DNA of 64,000 nucleotides from Variovorax paradoxus NBRC 15149 (GTDB lineage: Bacteria > Pseudomonadota > Gammaproteobacteria > Burkholderiales > Burkholderiaceae_C): NCBI RefSeq assembly GCF_001591365.1, contig NZ_BCUT01000001.1:1674001-1738000 (forward strand). The letters run 5' to 3'. Below, one piece after another: positions 55,027 through 63,998 of this stretch (position 1 is the stretch's first letter; every line of letters starts with the position of its first letter). The notes under the pieces were generated by a model. That model was not told the DNA's origin and made no database searches. It saw only the letters and a list, made by a program, of their open reading frames with translations. The translations under genes were made by a program, and so were the position numbers.

Positions 55027-55118
55027 AATGAAACCTCGCCTTTCTTTGTGCCGCGTTGTGTTTAGGGCCTGCCGTTCAGGGCGGTGGTTGATCAGCCGCG
55101 AACCGACAGCGTGCCCAG

Positions 55119-55214
55119 GTGCACAGGGCATCGGGTGCTCCCCGCAGCGAAATAAAGGAGGAGGCCGCAGGCCGGGGGACATTCGCGGAGGGGAGTACCC
55201 GGTGGCCTGTGCAC
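55119..55214. repeat. Long inverted repeat upstream of the CDP-diglyceride synthase-like gene
   Basis: Two 25-base arms (55119-55143 and 55190-55214) begin GTGCACAGG and end CTCCCC, and pair with one mismatch and two G-U pairs in RNA. The 46-base loop contains AAAGGAGGAGG, a ribosome-site-like sequence not placed before a start codon. It lies inside the 251-bp gap before the gene. From memory, similar sequences are scattered in Variovorax genomes, but only one copy was noticed here. Confidence 0.65.
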
Positions 55215-55277
55215 GCGCCCCGAACAAGAGCGCCTGCAACGCAAGCACCAACAACAACAGCGCGGAGGAAAACTGAC

Positions 55278-56267
55278 ATGAACCAGTTCCTGCGCAGCCT
55301 CACCCCGACCCAGCAGGTCGCGGCCCTGTTCCTCATCGTCTTCGGCCTGCTCGTGATCGTGAGCACCACCGCCTTCCTGCTGAGCTTCAGGGAACGGCGC
55401 AACCCCGTGCACGACGCCGCCTGGCAGGCCGAGCTTGCGCACTACCGCAAGCTGCTGGGCACCACCTGGTTCATGGTGATCGTGTTCTGGATCGGCTGGG
55501 CGCTGGGCGAGACCGTCGCCACCGTGCTGTTCGCGCTCATCGCCTTCTTCGCGCTGCGCGAGTTCATCACGCTCTCGCCCACGCGGCGCGGCGACCACCG
55601 CAGCCTGATCCTGGCCTTCTTCGTCGTGCTGCCGATCCAGTTCTGGCTCGTCGCCACCGCGCGCTTCGACCTGTTCACCGTGTTCATTCCGGTCTACGTC
55701 TTCCTCGCGATCCCGGTCGCGAGCGCGCTGGCCGACGACCCGAGCCACTTTCTCGAGCGCAACGCCAAGCTCCAGTGGGGCATCATGGTCTGCGTCTACG
55801 GCATGAGCCATGTGCCCGCGCTGCTGCTGCTGAGCTTTCCGGGCTACGAAGGCAAGAACGCCTTTCTCGTGTTCTTCCTGGTGTTCGTGGTGCAGACCTC
55901 GGTGCTGGTGCAGCACGTGATCTCGCGCCGCACCCAGCGCCAGCCCTTCGCGCCCAACGTGAGCCGCAGCTTCAACTGGACCAGCTGGGGCATCGGCATC
56001 GGGGTGGCCAGCCTGGTGGGCGCGCTGTTCTCGTTCATCACGCCCTTCAGGTTCGGCCAGGCCCTCGCGGTGTCCGTCATCGCCTGCATCGCGGGCTCCA
56101 TGGGCCACCTGGTGATGAAGGCGCTCAAGCGCGATCGCGGGATTCCCAACTGGGGCAAGAAGGGCGTGGGCGTCACCGGGGCCAACGGCCTGCTCGACCG
56201 CGTCGATGCGCTGTGCTTCGCGGCGCCGATCTTCTTTCACTCGATCCGCTGGTACTTCAACCTCTGA
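55278..56267 (+). CDS. CDP-diglyceride synthase (CdsA)-family membrane protein
   Basis: A 329-residue protein with eight or more membrane helices and the C-terminal CdsA layout [20 protein letters not shown] followed by [17 protein letters not shown]. The canonical signature (KDxGxxxPGHGGxxDRxD) is only partly kept: the KD pair is replaced and GHGG reads GANG, while DRxD is retained. It resembles the secondary E. coli paralogue type (YnbB) more than the essential CdsA. It follows the acyltransferase gene on the same strand after 251 bp. Confidence 0.78.
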   Translation: MNQFLRSLTPTQQVAALFLIVFGLLVIVSTTAFLLSFRERRNPVHDAAWQAELAHYRKLLGTTWFMVIVFWIGWALGETVATVLFALIAFFALREFITLSPTRRGDHRSLILAFFVVLPIQFWLVATARFDLFTVFIPVYVFLAIPVASALADDPSHFLERNAKLQWGIMVCVYGMSHVPALLLLSFPGYEGKNAFLVFFLVFVVQTSVLVQHVISRRTQRQPFAPNVSRSFNWTSWGIGIGVASLVGALFSFITPFRFGQALAVSVIACIAGSMGHLVMKALKRDRGIPNWGKKGVGVTGANGLLDRVDALCFAAPIFFHSIRWYFNL

Positions 56268-56268
56268 C

Positions 56269-56817
56269 ATGCGCATTCTCGGCATCGACCCCGGCCTCCT
56301 GACCACCGGTTTCGGCGTGGTCGATTCGGACGGCCATGCGCTGAGCTACGTGGCCAGCGGCACCATCAGCACGCGCCACCTGGGCAGCGGCAACCTGCCG
56401 GCGCGGCTCAAGGTGCTGTTCGACGGCATCGCGGAAATCGCCGCGCGCTACCAGCCCGATGCCTCGGCGGTCGAGATCATCTTCGTCAACGTCAATCCGC
56501 AGTCGACGCTGCTGCTGGGCCAGGCGCGCGGCGCCTGCGTGACCTCGCTGGTCAACAGCAATCTCAGCGTGGCCGAATACACCGCGCTGCAGATGAAGAA
56601 GGCAGTGGCGGGCCACGGCCAGGCCGCCAAGGCGCAGGTGCAGGAGATGGTGAAGCGGCTGCTCGACCTGCCGGGCCTGCCGGGCGCCGATGCCGCCGAC
56701 GCGCTGGGCATTGCCATCACGCATGCGCAGGTCGGCCGGTCGATGGCGCGGCTGGCCGAGGCGGCCGAGCTGTCGAAGACGCACGCCGGCACCTACCGGC
56801 AGGGACGCTCGCGCTGA
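56269..56817 (+). CDS. ruvC: Crossover junction endodeoxyribonuclease RuvC
   Basis: RuvC cuts Holliday junctions. The 182-residue protein has all four catalytic acids: D7 ([13 protein letters not shown]), E69, D141 and D144 ([12 protein letters not shown]). It begins one base after the previous stop, indicating tight linkage. ruvA and ruvB are not in the window. The downstream neighbour is convergent, one base from its stop. Confidence 0.95.
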   Translation: MRILGIDPGLLTTGFGVVDSDGHALSYVASGTISTRHLGSGNLPARLKVLFDGIAEIAARYQPDASAVEIIFVNVNPQSTLLLGQARGACVTSLVNSNLSVAEYTALQMKKAVAGHGQAAKAQVQEMVKRLLDLPGLPGADAADALGIAITHAQVGRSMARLAEAAELSKTHAGTYRQGRSR

Positions 56818-56818
56818 G

Positions 56819-58207
56819 TCAGCGCACGATGTAGCGCAGGCCGCCGAGCCGCGTGCGGCGCTCGCGCACCTCGGCCGCCACCGATGCGCCGCCGCCCTCC
56901 AGCGCACGCGCGATCCACGAGGCAAGCTGCGGCATGTCGTCGGGCGTGAAGCCCAGCCGCACGATCTCCGGCACGCCCAGGCGCAGGCCGTTGATGTCTC
57001 CTTCGACCGGCGCGATCGGCAGGCCGATGCCGCAGGCCAGCAAGCCGCCCTCGGCCAGTTTCTTCGCGGCGCGCTGCCCACCGCCCCAGTGCGCGGCCTC
57101 GAGCGCGAACTGGTGCGACTGCGTGAAGCCGCGCGCCTTCGCGAACACCGGCAAGCCCTCGGCGTCGAGCGCGTGCGCCAGCGCCTGCGCGGTCTCGCGC
57201 ATTGCCGCGGCGTAGGCCCTGCCGTGCACCTTCCAGTCGAGCAGTCCGCGCGCCAGCGCCGCGGTGCGGCCCGCATCGGAGTTGGCCGTGAGGCCGGGGT
57301 AGGCGATGGCGTCGATGCGCTCCATCAGCGCCGCATCGTTCGACACGATCAGCCCGCCGGCCGGTCCGCCGAGGCTCTTGTAGGTGCTCATGGTGATCGC
57401 GTGCGCGCCCTCCTCGAGCGGCTGCGGCCAGGCCTTGCCGGCCACCATGCCCGAGAGGTGCGCAGCGTCGAACAGCAGTTTGGCGCCCACGCTGTCCGCG
57501 ACCTCGCGGATCGCAGGCACCGGGTGCGGAAAAAGATTCAGGCTGCCGCCGATGGTGATGAGCTTCGGCTTCACCTCGCGTGCGAGCCTGGCGAGCGCGG
57601 CCGCGTCGACCGTGTAGCCGTCGGCATCGACCGGCGCGGGCACCGTCTTCAATCCATAGAGCCCGGCCGCGCCGGCCGCATGGTGCGTGACGTGGCCGCC
57701 GATGGCCGGCGGCGGCGCAATGATCGTGTCGCCGGGCCGGCAGGTTGCCATGAACACATAGAGATTCGACAGCGCGCCGGAGCTCACGCGCACTTCGGCG
57801 AACTTCGAGCCGAACACCTCGGCGGCCAGTTCGGCCGCGATGACCTCGATGCGCTCGATGGCCTCCAGCCCCACTTCGTACTTGTCCCCTGGGTAGCCCA
57901 GCGATGCCCGCGAGCCCAGGCCGCGCGACAGCAGCGCCTCGGCGGCCGGGTTCATCACGTTGGTGGCGGGGTTGAGGTTCAGGCCCTCGCGGTCGTGGAT
58001 GCGGTGGTTGTCGTCGGCGAGCCTTTCGATCTCGGCGGCGATGCCCAGCGCATCGCGCGCAGCGGCATCGGCGGCGATCGCGAGCACATGGTCTTCGCTG
58101 GCGGCGGGAACCCAGGAGCGGCGTTGGAGGGCGGCGGGCATGCGGCGGATCTCGCTGGAAGTGGCAGGTGGCCGCATGGTCGCCTGCGCCATCCGTGCGG
58201 GCAACAC
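56819..58207 (-). CDS. SHMT-like PLP enzyme (possible alpha-methylserine aldolase)
   Basis: A 462-residue fold-type I PLP enzyme related to serine hydroxymethyltransferase. KLLFDAAHLSGMVAG and the PLP lysine K277 in STYKSLGGPAGGLI are clear. Overall sequence departs from housekeeping GlyA, including the tetrahydrofolate-site regions. Variovorax paradoxus is known to have an alpha-methylserine aldolase related to SHMT, which is a reasonable candidate; other aldolases or hydroxymethyltransferases remain possible. Starts at codons 6 or 11 are alternatives. It is divergent from a LysR regulator that probably controls it. Confidence 0.8.
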   Translation of the reverse strand: MLPARMAQATMRPPATSSEIRRMPAALQRRSWVPAASEDHVLAIAADAAARDALGIAAEIERLADDNHRIHDREGLNLNPATNVMNPAAEALLSRGLGSRASLGYPGDKYEVGLEAIERIEVIAAELAAEVFGSKFAEVRVSSGALSNLYVFMATCRPGDTIIAPPPAIGGHVTHHAAGAAGLYGLKTVPAPVDADGYTVDAAALARLAREVKPKLITIGGSLNLFPHPVPAIREVADSVGAKLLFDAAHLSGMVAGKAWPQPLEEGAHAITMSTYKSLGGPAGGLIVSNDAALMERIDAIAYPGLTANSDAGRTAALARGLLDWKVHGRAYAAAMRETAQALAHALDAEGLPVFAKARGFTQSHQFALEAAHWGGGQRAAKKLAEGGLLACGIGLPIAPVEGDINGLRLGVPEIVRLGFTPDDMPQLASWIARALEGGGASVAAEVRERRTRLGGLRYIVR

Positions 58208-58225
58208 GGATAATCTGGGCCCGAG

Positions 58226-58243
58226 CCCTAGAAAAACTTAGGG
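58226..58243. promoter_or_regulatory. Dyad between the SHMT-like and LysR genes
   Basis: CCCTA-N8-TAGGG forms an 18-bp inverted repeat in the 46-bp divergent interval, 10 bp before the LysR start. An AT-rich centre and T-N10-A spacing resemble LysR-type operators. It is the best candidate site for the regulator encoded next door. Confidence 0.5.
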
Positions 58244-58253
58244 TCCGCATCGC

Positions 58254-59213
58254 ATGCCGCTCGCACCACCCCGCCCTCGCCTGCCCCCGCACACGGCCGT
58301 TCGCGCCTTCGAGGCCGCGGCGCGCCACGGCAGCTTCGCGCGCGCGGCCGAAGAGCTGTTCGTCACGCCGGCCGCCGTCGCGCAGCAGATCAAGGCACTG
58401 GAGACCTGGGCCGGCGGTGCGCTGTTCGAGCGCCACAGCCAGGGCATCCGCCTCAGCGCGCACGGACGGCGCGCGCTGCCCGCGCTCAGCGCCGCGGTCG
58501 ACCAGCTCGGCCTCGCAGTGCAGGCGCTGCGCCACGAGACGCAGACCGCCGCGCGCCGCAGCACGCTGCAGGTGGCGGCCCTGCCGGCGATGGCGCAGCT
58601 GTGGCTGTCGCCGCGGCTTTCGCGGCTGAAGGCGGCGCTGCCCGGCGTGCAGGTTTCGGTGACGGCGCTCGAGCAGCCGCCGAATTTCCGCCGCGAACCC
58701 TTCGACCTCGGCCTGTTCTATGCACGCGCCGGCGATCGCATCGAAACCGCGGTCGGCGCGCAGGGCATGGTGCTCGCGCGCGACCGGCTCGTGCCGGTGT
58801 GCAGCCCGCGCCTGCAGCAGGCGCTGCCGAGCGGCCGCCCGCGCGCGCTCGACGACCTCGTCGATGTGCTGGCGCGCTGCGGCGGATTGCACGACACCGT
58901 GTGGCACGACGACTGGGCACGCTGGCTGCAGGCCGCGCGCCCCGGCACCAGCGCGGCCGAGGCCGATGCGCTGGCCGCCGGCCCCGACTTCTCGCTCTAC
59001 AGCCTCGCGCTGCAGGCGGCGCTCGACGGCGAGGGCGTGCTCATGGGCCGCGAACGGCTGGTGGCGCCGCTGCTCGCGCAAGGCAGGCTGCATGCGCCCT
59101 GGGGAAGGCCGAAGGCACTGGGCGACACGCTCATGCTGCTGGTGCCTGCGCACCGCAGGGGCGCGCTGCTGGTGCAGCAGGTGCACGCGTTGCAGGGGCT
59201 GGCGGCCGACTGA
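58254..59213 (+). CDS. LysR-family transcriptional regulator (GcvA-like)
   Basis: A 319-residue LTTR. The N-terminal winged helix includes AVRAFEAAARHGSFARAAEEL and VTPAAVAQQIKALE; the substrate-binding half has LYARAGD and ends normally. The HTH wording, with AVAQQIKALE and FERHSQGIRLS, resembles the GcvA/glycine-cleavage group of LTTRs. Divergent placement implies control of the SHMT-like gene, perhaps in response to an amino acid. Confidence 0.9.
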   Translation: MPLAPPRPRLPPHTAVRAFEAAARHGSFARAAEELFVTPAAVAQQIKALETWAGGALFERHSQGIRLSAHGRRALPALSAAVDQLGLAVQALRHETQTAARRSTLQVAALPAMAQLWLSPRLSRLKAALPGVQVSVTALEQPPNFRREPFDLGLFYARAGDRIETAVGAQGMVLARDRLVPVCSPRLQQALPSGRPRALDDLVDVLARCGGLHDTVWHDDWARWLQAARPGTSAAEADALAAGPDFSLYSLALQAALDGEGVLMGRERLVAPLLAQGRLHAPWGRPKALGDTLMLLVPAHRRGALLVQQVHALQGLAAD

Positions 59214-59225
59214 CGAGGCCGCGGA

Positions 59226-59708
59226 CTATCTTCGAAAATCCAGCCGCCCGTTCGTCCAGCGTCCGTCGATCCGCCGGTTGTCGACGATCCGGCCGACCCA
59301 GGGCCGCGTGATCTCCGGGCTGCCCAGGTTGATGTAGCGGCCGACCAGTGTGTCGGGCCCGATGTACCGGACGTCGAGCAGGGCCTGGCGCTTGCCGCCG
59401 TTCCAGTCGAACAGCAGGTAGAAGCGGCCGCCGGCCACCTTGGCCATCGCCTTGCCTTCCTTCCAGTCCTTTGCGGTGTCGCCTGGCATGGCCGGGTCCG
59501 CGCCGCCGTTCCATCGGCTCGACCACGCGCCCGCGATCGAGTCGGGAAGCTCTTCGGTGACCGACCCCCAGCGTTGCGCGTTCGGGTCGTCGGCGCCGCC
59601 GCCCAGTTCGATGCTGTCGGCGAATGCGTCCACGTCGGGACCGTCCGGGTCCGGCGCGTCCTGCACGCCGAACGGATTCCTCGTGGAATGTTCAGGGTGT
59701 GTGTTCAT
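59226..59708 (-). CDS. Hypothetical protein
   Basis: A 160-residue soluble protein with no signal peptide. The first half is acidic and Asp/Gly-rich (DAPDPDGPDVDAFAD); the second contains GGRFYLLFDWNGGKRQALLD and RYIGPDTLVGRYINL, which look like a small beta-rich domain repeated in style. I do not recognise the family. It is convergent with the LysR gene and separated from it by 12 bp. Confidence 0.65.
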   Translation of the reverse strand: MNTHPEHSTRNPFGVQDAPDPDGPDVDAFADSIELGGGADDPNAQRWGSVTEELPDSIAGAWSSRWNGGADPAMPGDTAKDWKEGKAMAKVAGGRFYLLFDWNGGKRQALLDVRYIGPDTLVGRYINLGSPEITRPWVGRIVDNRRIDGRWTNGRLDFRR

Positions 59709-59779
59709 GGCGCCATCGTGCGCCCGCCGCCTCCGTCCGGCATGCCGTTTCCGGACATGCGAATGCGGGAGGAATAAAG

Positions 59780-59956
59780 CTACACCACGCGTTCGGCGAT
59801 CAGCACCACGAAGAAGCCGAAGGCCGCAAGCAGCGTCCACTTGAGCACGATCCAGCCGAAGCGCCGGTACTTGGCCTGGCCCGTTCCCGCATAGAACGCG
59901 AACGACACGCCCGCCACCAGCAGGAGCAGCAGGATGGCCCAGCGGAAGAGAAGCAT
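59780..59956 (-). CDS. Small two-helix membrane protein
   Basis: A 58-residue protein with two hydrophobic segments, LLFRWAILLLLLVAGVSFAF and WTLLAAFGFFVVLIAERVV, joined by a short basic loop GTGQAKYRRFGW. Family unknown. It starts 13 bp downstream of lpxC on the same strand, so it is probably co-transcribed. Confidence 0.68.
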   Translation of the reverse strand: MLLFRWAILLLLLVAGVSFAFYAGTGQAKYRRFGWIVLKWTLLAAFGFFVVLIAERVV

Positions 59957-59969
59957 TGCCGAACGCGGC

Positions 59970-60893
59970 CTACCAGGCCCGCGCCACTTCGCCGAAGCCG
60001 CGCGGTGCGCGCTTTTCGTCTTCGAAGGTGACGACCTCGTAGGCATCGCTGTGGGCCAGCAGTTCGCGCAGCAGCTTGTTGTTGAGCGCGTGGCCCGAGC
60101 GGAATGCGGTGTAGGCTGCGAGCAGCGGCTTGCCGATGATGTACAGGTCGCCCATGGCGTCGAGGATCTTGTGCTTCACGAACTCGTCGTCGTAGCGCAG
60201 GCCCCCGGCATTGAGCACCTTGGTGTCGTCCATCACGATGGCGTTGTCCAGGCCGCCGCCGAGCGCGAGGCCCTTGCTGCGCATGTATTCGACTTCCTTG
60301 GTGAAGCCGAAGGTGCGCGCGCGTGCGATGTCGCGGCTGTAGGAATCGGTGCCGAGGTCGAACTCCACGCGCTGGCCGGTGGAATTGACCACGCGGTGGT
60401 CGAAGTCGATCTCGAAGCTCAGCTTGTAGCCGTGGTAGGGCTCCAGGCTCGCCCACTTCTCGTTGGCGCCCTCGCCCTCGCGCACCTCGACCTTGCGCGT
60501 CACGCGGATGAAGCGGCGCGGCGCCTTCTGCAGCTCGATGCCCGCGCTTTGCAGCAGGAACACGAAGGACGAGGCCGACCCGTCGAGGATCGGCACTTCG
60601 TCGGCCGTGATGTCGATGTAGAGGTTGTCGATGCCCAGGCCCGCGCAGGCCGACATCAGGTGCTCGACCGTCTGCACCTTGGCGCCGCCGGTCGAGACGG
60701 TGGAGGCCAGGCGCGTGTCGGTCACCGCTTCGGCGGTCATGCGGATGTCGACCGGCTCGGGCAGGTCGACGCGCCTGAACACGATGCCGGTGTCCACCGG
60801 CGCGGGGCGCAGCGTCAGTTCCACGCGCTGGCCGCTATGAAGCCCCACGCCCACGGCGCGGCTGATCGACTTGAGGGTTCGTTGTTGCAGCAC
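59970..60893 (-). CDS. lpxC: UDP-3-O-acyl-N-acetylglucosamine deacetylase LpxC
   Basis: LpxC catalyses the committed step of lipid A synthesis. The 307-residue protein has zinc ligands H78 (TVEHLMSA), H241 and D245 ([13 protein letters not shown]), and the general base H268 (SGHALNNK). It starts with GTG at the conserved position (M/V)LQQRTLKS; there is no suitable ATG near it. It follows ftsZ, the usual end of the division cluster. Confidence 0.95.
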   Translation of the reverse strand: MLQQRTLKSISRAVGVGLHSGQRVELTLRPAPVDTGIVFRRVDLPEPVDIRMTAEAVTDTRLASTVSTGGAKVQTVEHLMSACAGLGIDNLYIDITADEVPILDGSASSFVFLLQSAGIELQKAPRRFIRVTRKVEVREGEGANEKWASLEPYHGYKLSFEIDFDHRVVNSTGQRVEFDLGTDSYSRDIARARTFGFTKEVEYMRSKGLALGGGLDNAIVMDDTKVLNAGGLRYDDEFVKHKILDAMGDLYIIGKPLLAAYTAFRSGHALNNKLLRELLAHSDAYEVVTFEDEKRAPRGFGEVARAW

Positions 60894-60985
60894 GCCGAAG
60901 ATTTTAGGCGCGCGGCGGCCATGCCGCCCTATTCCCCTCGCTATGGCAGCGATAGACATGGGTTCTATGCCCACCGACCGGCGAT

Positions 60986-61087
60986 GGACGCAAGGGGCAC
61001 GAAGCGAACGCAGCGCCTAGAGCCGGCAGAAGTCCCTTTCAGGTCTTCCCCGTACCCCTTGCGAACCTTCGTGCCCTCTGCGTTCGG
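60986..61087. repeat. Imperfect inverted repeat between ftsZ and lpxC
   Basis: The segments at 60986-61013 and 61057-61087 are related in inverted orientation. They share a perfect 10-base core, GGGCACGAAG/CTTCGTGCCC, with further partial matches on both sides. Such GC-rich imperfect repeats are typical of intergenic spacers in this group. It could form a hairpin in the ftsZ-lpxC transcript. Confidence 0.5.
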
Positions 61088-61098
61088 TTGCCCTGCCG

Positions 61099-62319
61099 TC
61101 AATCGGCTTGACGGCGCAGGAATGCCGGGATCTCGAAGTCGTCCATGCCGCCCGACGACAGCGCATCCACCTTGGCCGCGGCCATGGTGCGGTTCGTGCG
61201 CCACACGCTGGGAACGGCCATGCCGTCGTAGTTCGGCTGGTTGCCGCCGCCGTGGCCGGCGTGGCCCGCATGGCCGGCACCGAGCGTGGGCACGTTGAAC
61301 GGAATGTTGTCGGTGCCGGTGCGGATCACTTCGAGCGTCGGTGCCTGGCGGCGCGCATCGGCGCGCGAGAGGCCGGTGGCGACCACGGTCACGCGCATCT
61401 GGTCGCCCAGGCTCTCGTCGTAGGCCGCGCCGTAGATCACGTGCGCATCGGGCGAGGCGTAGGCGCGGATGGTGTTCATCGCGAGCTTCGACTCGTTCAG
61501 CTTCAGCGAACCCTTCGATGCGGTCACCAGCACCAGCACGCCCTTGGCGCCCGAGAGGTCGATGCCTTCGAGCAGCGGGCAGGCCACGGCCTGCTCGGCG
61601 GCGATGCGCGCGCGGTCCGGGCCTGCAGCGGCGGCCGTGCCCATCATGGCCTTGCCGGGTTCGCCCATCACGGTGCGCACGTCTTCGAAGTCGACGTTCA
61701 CGCCGCCGTACTCGTTGATGATTTCCGAGATGCCGCCGACGGCGTTCTTGAGCACGTCGTTGGCGTGCGCGAAGGCTTCGTCCTGGGTGATGTCCTCGCC
61801 CAGCACGTCGAGCAGCTTCTCATTGAGCACCACGATCAGCGAGTCGACGTTGGCCTCGAGCTCGGCCAGGCCGGCGTCGGCGTTGGTCATGCGGCGACCG
61901 CCTTCCCAGTCGAAGGGCTTGGTCACCACGCCCACGGTGAGGATGCCCATTTCCTTGGCCACGCGCGCAATCACGGGTGCCGCGCCGGTGCCGGTGCCGC
62001 CGCCCATGCCGGCCGTGATGAAGAGCATGTGCGCGCCGTCGATGGCGGCGCGGATGTCGTCCACCGCGGCTTCGGCCGCGTCACGGCCCTTGTCGGGCTT
62101 GCTGCCCGCGCCGAGGCCGCTGGTGCCCAGCTGGATGATCTTGTGCGCGTTGCTGCGCTGCAGTGCCTGCGCGTCGGTGTTGGCGCAGACGAACTGCACG
62201 CCCTGCACGCCACGCTCCATCATGTGCGCGACGGCATTGCCGCCGCCGCCGCCGACTCCGATCACCTTGATCTGGGTGCCCTGGTTGAATTCTTCGACTT
62301 CGATCATTTCGATGGTCAT
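61099..62319 (-). CDS. ftsZ: Cell division protein FtsZ
   Basis: FtsZ is the tubulin-like GTPase that forms the division ring. The 406-residue protein has IGVGGGGGNAV at the N-terminus, the tubulin signature GGGTGTG (106-112), and NADAGLAELEANVDSLIVVLN split by its turn. The C-terminal partner-binding peptide is DDFEIPAFLRRQAD. A His/Gly-rich linker, GAGHAGHAGHGGGNQ, precedes it. AAGGAG lies just upstream of the ATG. A 168-bp gap to ftsA probably holds a promoter. Confidence 0.98.
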   Translation of the reverse strand: MTIEMIEVEEFNQGTQIKVIGVGGGGGNAVAHMMERGVQGVQFVCANTDAQALQRSNAHKIIQLGTSGLGAGSKPDKGRDAAEAAVDDIRAAIDGAHMLFITAGMGGGTGTGAAPVIARVAKEMGILTVGVVTKPFDWEGGRRMTNADAGLAELEANVDSLIVVLNEKLLDVLGEDITQDEAFAHANDVLKNAVGGISEIINEYGGVNVDFEDVRTVMGEPGKAMMGTAAAAGPDRARIAAEQAVACPLLEGIDLSGAKGVLVLVTASKGSLKLNESKLAMNTIRAYASPDAHVIYGAAYDESLGDQMRVTVVATGLSRADARRQAPTLEVIRTGTDNIPFNVPTLGAGHAGHAGHGGGNQPNYDGMAVPSVWRTNRTMAAAKVDALSSGGMDDFEIPAFLRRQAD

Positions 62320-62487
62320 TTCTAACTCCTTGAATTTGCAGTTGCCGTTGTGTATCTATGAATTTTTCTGGTTCTCGACGAGTTCAACGAAGCTGTCGTC
62401 GCGGCGGTGGACCCGTGCGCCGCCATCGCTCGTTGAAATGCAAGGGCGGACCGCCGCGTGCGAGCCAGAGTGGGGAGTGGTTCATGG

Positions 62488-63717
62488 TCAGAAGTTCCCC
62501 ACGATGAAGTCCTTGAAACGTCCGAACGCAGTCTTTACGGACCCGTTCTTCTGCGCCACCTTGAAGCCGCGCATGCGTGCGAAGCGCGCTTCCTCGAGCA
62601 GGCCCATCACGGTGGCCGCGCGCGGCTGCGCCACCATGTCGGAGAGCGCGCTCGAATACTTCGGAATGCCGCGGCGCACCGGCTTCAGGAAGATGTCCTC
62701 GCCGAGCTCCACCATGCCGGGCATCACGGCGCTACCGCCCGTGAGCACCACGCCCGAAGAGAGCACTTCTTCGTAGCCCGACTCGCGCACCACCTGCTGC
62801 ACCAGCGAGAAGATCTCCTCGATGCGCGGCTCGATCACGCCGGCCAGCGCCTGCTTGCTCAGCATGCGCGGGCCGCGGTCGCCCAGGCCGGGCACTTCCA
62901 CCTGCGTGTCGGGATCGGCCAGGAGCTGCTTGGCGTAGCCGTTCTCGACCTTGATGTCTTCGGCGTCCTTGGTGGGCGTGCGCAGCGCCATCGCGATGTC
63001 GCTGGTGATGAGGTCGCCCGCGATCGGGATCACCGCCGTGTGGCGGATCGCGCCGTTGGTGAAGATGGCCACGTCGGTGGTGCCCGCGCCGATGTCCACC
63101 AGCACCACGCCGAGCTCGCGCTCGTCCTCGGTCAGCACCGCCTGGCTCGAGGCCAGCGGGTTGAGCATCAGCTGGTCAACTTCGAGGCCGCAGCGGCGCA
63201 CGCACTTGATGATGTTCTCGGCCGCGCTCTGGGCGCCGGTCACGATGTGCACCTTGGCCTCCAGCCGCATGCCGCTCATGCCGATCGGCTCCTTCACGTC
63301 CTGGCCGTCGATCACGAACTCCTGCGGCTCCACCAGCAACAGGCGCTGGTCGCTCGAGATGTTGATGGCGCGCGCGGTCTCCACCACGCGGGCCACGTCG
63401 GCAGGCGTGACTTCCTTGTCCTTCACCGCCACCATGCCGCTCGAATTGATGCCGCGGATGTGGCTGCCGGTGATGCCGGTGTAGACGCGGCTGATCTTGC
63501 AATCGGCCATCAGCTCGGCCTCCTTCAAGGCCTGCTGGATGCTCTGCACCGTGGCGTCGATGTTCACCACCACGCCGCGCTTGAGGCCGTTGCTCGGCGC
63601 GATGCCAAGCCCCGCGAGCTTGAGTTCGCCGCCGGGCAGCACCTCGGCGACGACCACCATCACCTTGGCGGTTCCGATGTCGAGTCCGACAACCAGGTCT
63701 TTGTATTCTTTGGGCAT
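62488..63717 (-). CDS. ftsA: Cell division protein FtsA
   Basis: FtsA is the actin-like membrane tether of FtsZ. The 409-residue protein has the actin-fold phosphate loops VVGLDIGTAKVMV and VDIGAGTTDVAIF, the SHIRGINSSGMV region of the 1C domain, and ends in a basic amphipathic tail (GRFKDFIVGNF). It starts 23 bp after ftsQ. Confidence 0.97.
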   Translation of the reverse strand: MPKEYKDLVVGLDIGTAKVMVVVAEVLPGGELKLAGLGIAPSNGLKRGVVVNIDATVQSIQQALKEAELMADCKISRVYTGITGSHIRGINSSGMVAVKDKEVTPADVARVVETARAINISSDQRLLLVEPQEFVIDGQDVKEPIGMSGMRLEAKVHIVTGAQSAAENIIKCVRRCGLEVDQLMLNPLASSQAVLTEDERELGVVLVDIGAGTTDVAIFTNGAIRHTAVIPIAGDLITSDIAMALRTPTKDAEDIKVENGYAKQLLADPDTQVEVPGLGDRGPRMLSKQALAGVIEPRIEEIFSLVQQVVRESGYEEVLSSGVVLTGGSAVMPGMVELGEDIFLKPVRRGIPKYSSALSDMVAQPRAATVMGLLEEARFARMRGFKVAQKNGSVKTAFGRFKDFIVGNF

Positions 63718-63740
63718 TGAATGTCCTCGGTATTCGCTAT

Positions 63741-63998
63741 CTATTTCTTCTTGGTCTTGGGGTCGGCAACGACCGTGGTGACGCCGCGAAGACGCAGCGC
63801 ATAGGCGTCGTTGTGCCGCAGGTCGGCCCCCTCGACGTCCGCCGCGGTGCGACGGTATTGGCCCGCGACCTGGGTCACGGTCTTCAGGAATCGCTGGGTG
63901 CGGGCCGTCACTTCCTCGGCCTGGCCGCGGCCCAGCTCGATCTCGGCGCCGGTGTCCAGCACCGCCTTCCAGCTGCCCCGGCTCGACAGCGTGAGTTC
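63741..63998 (-). CDS. ftsQ: FtsQ, C-terminal part (5' end outside window)
   Basis: The frame runs out of the right edge and ends in a TAA/TAG-type stop after GVTTVVADPKTKKK. Residues such as LTLSSRGSWKAVLDTGAEIELGRG and the YALRLRGV strand fit the C-terminal beta domain of FtsQ, an essential periplasmic divisome protein. Position directly upstream of ftsA supports the call. About 85 residues are visible. Confidence 0.85.
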   Translation of the reverse strand, partial: ELTLSSRGSWKAVLDTGAEIELGRGQAEEVTARTQRFLKTVTQVAGQYRRTAADVEGADLRHNDAYALRLRGVTTVVADPKTKKK

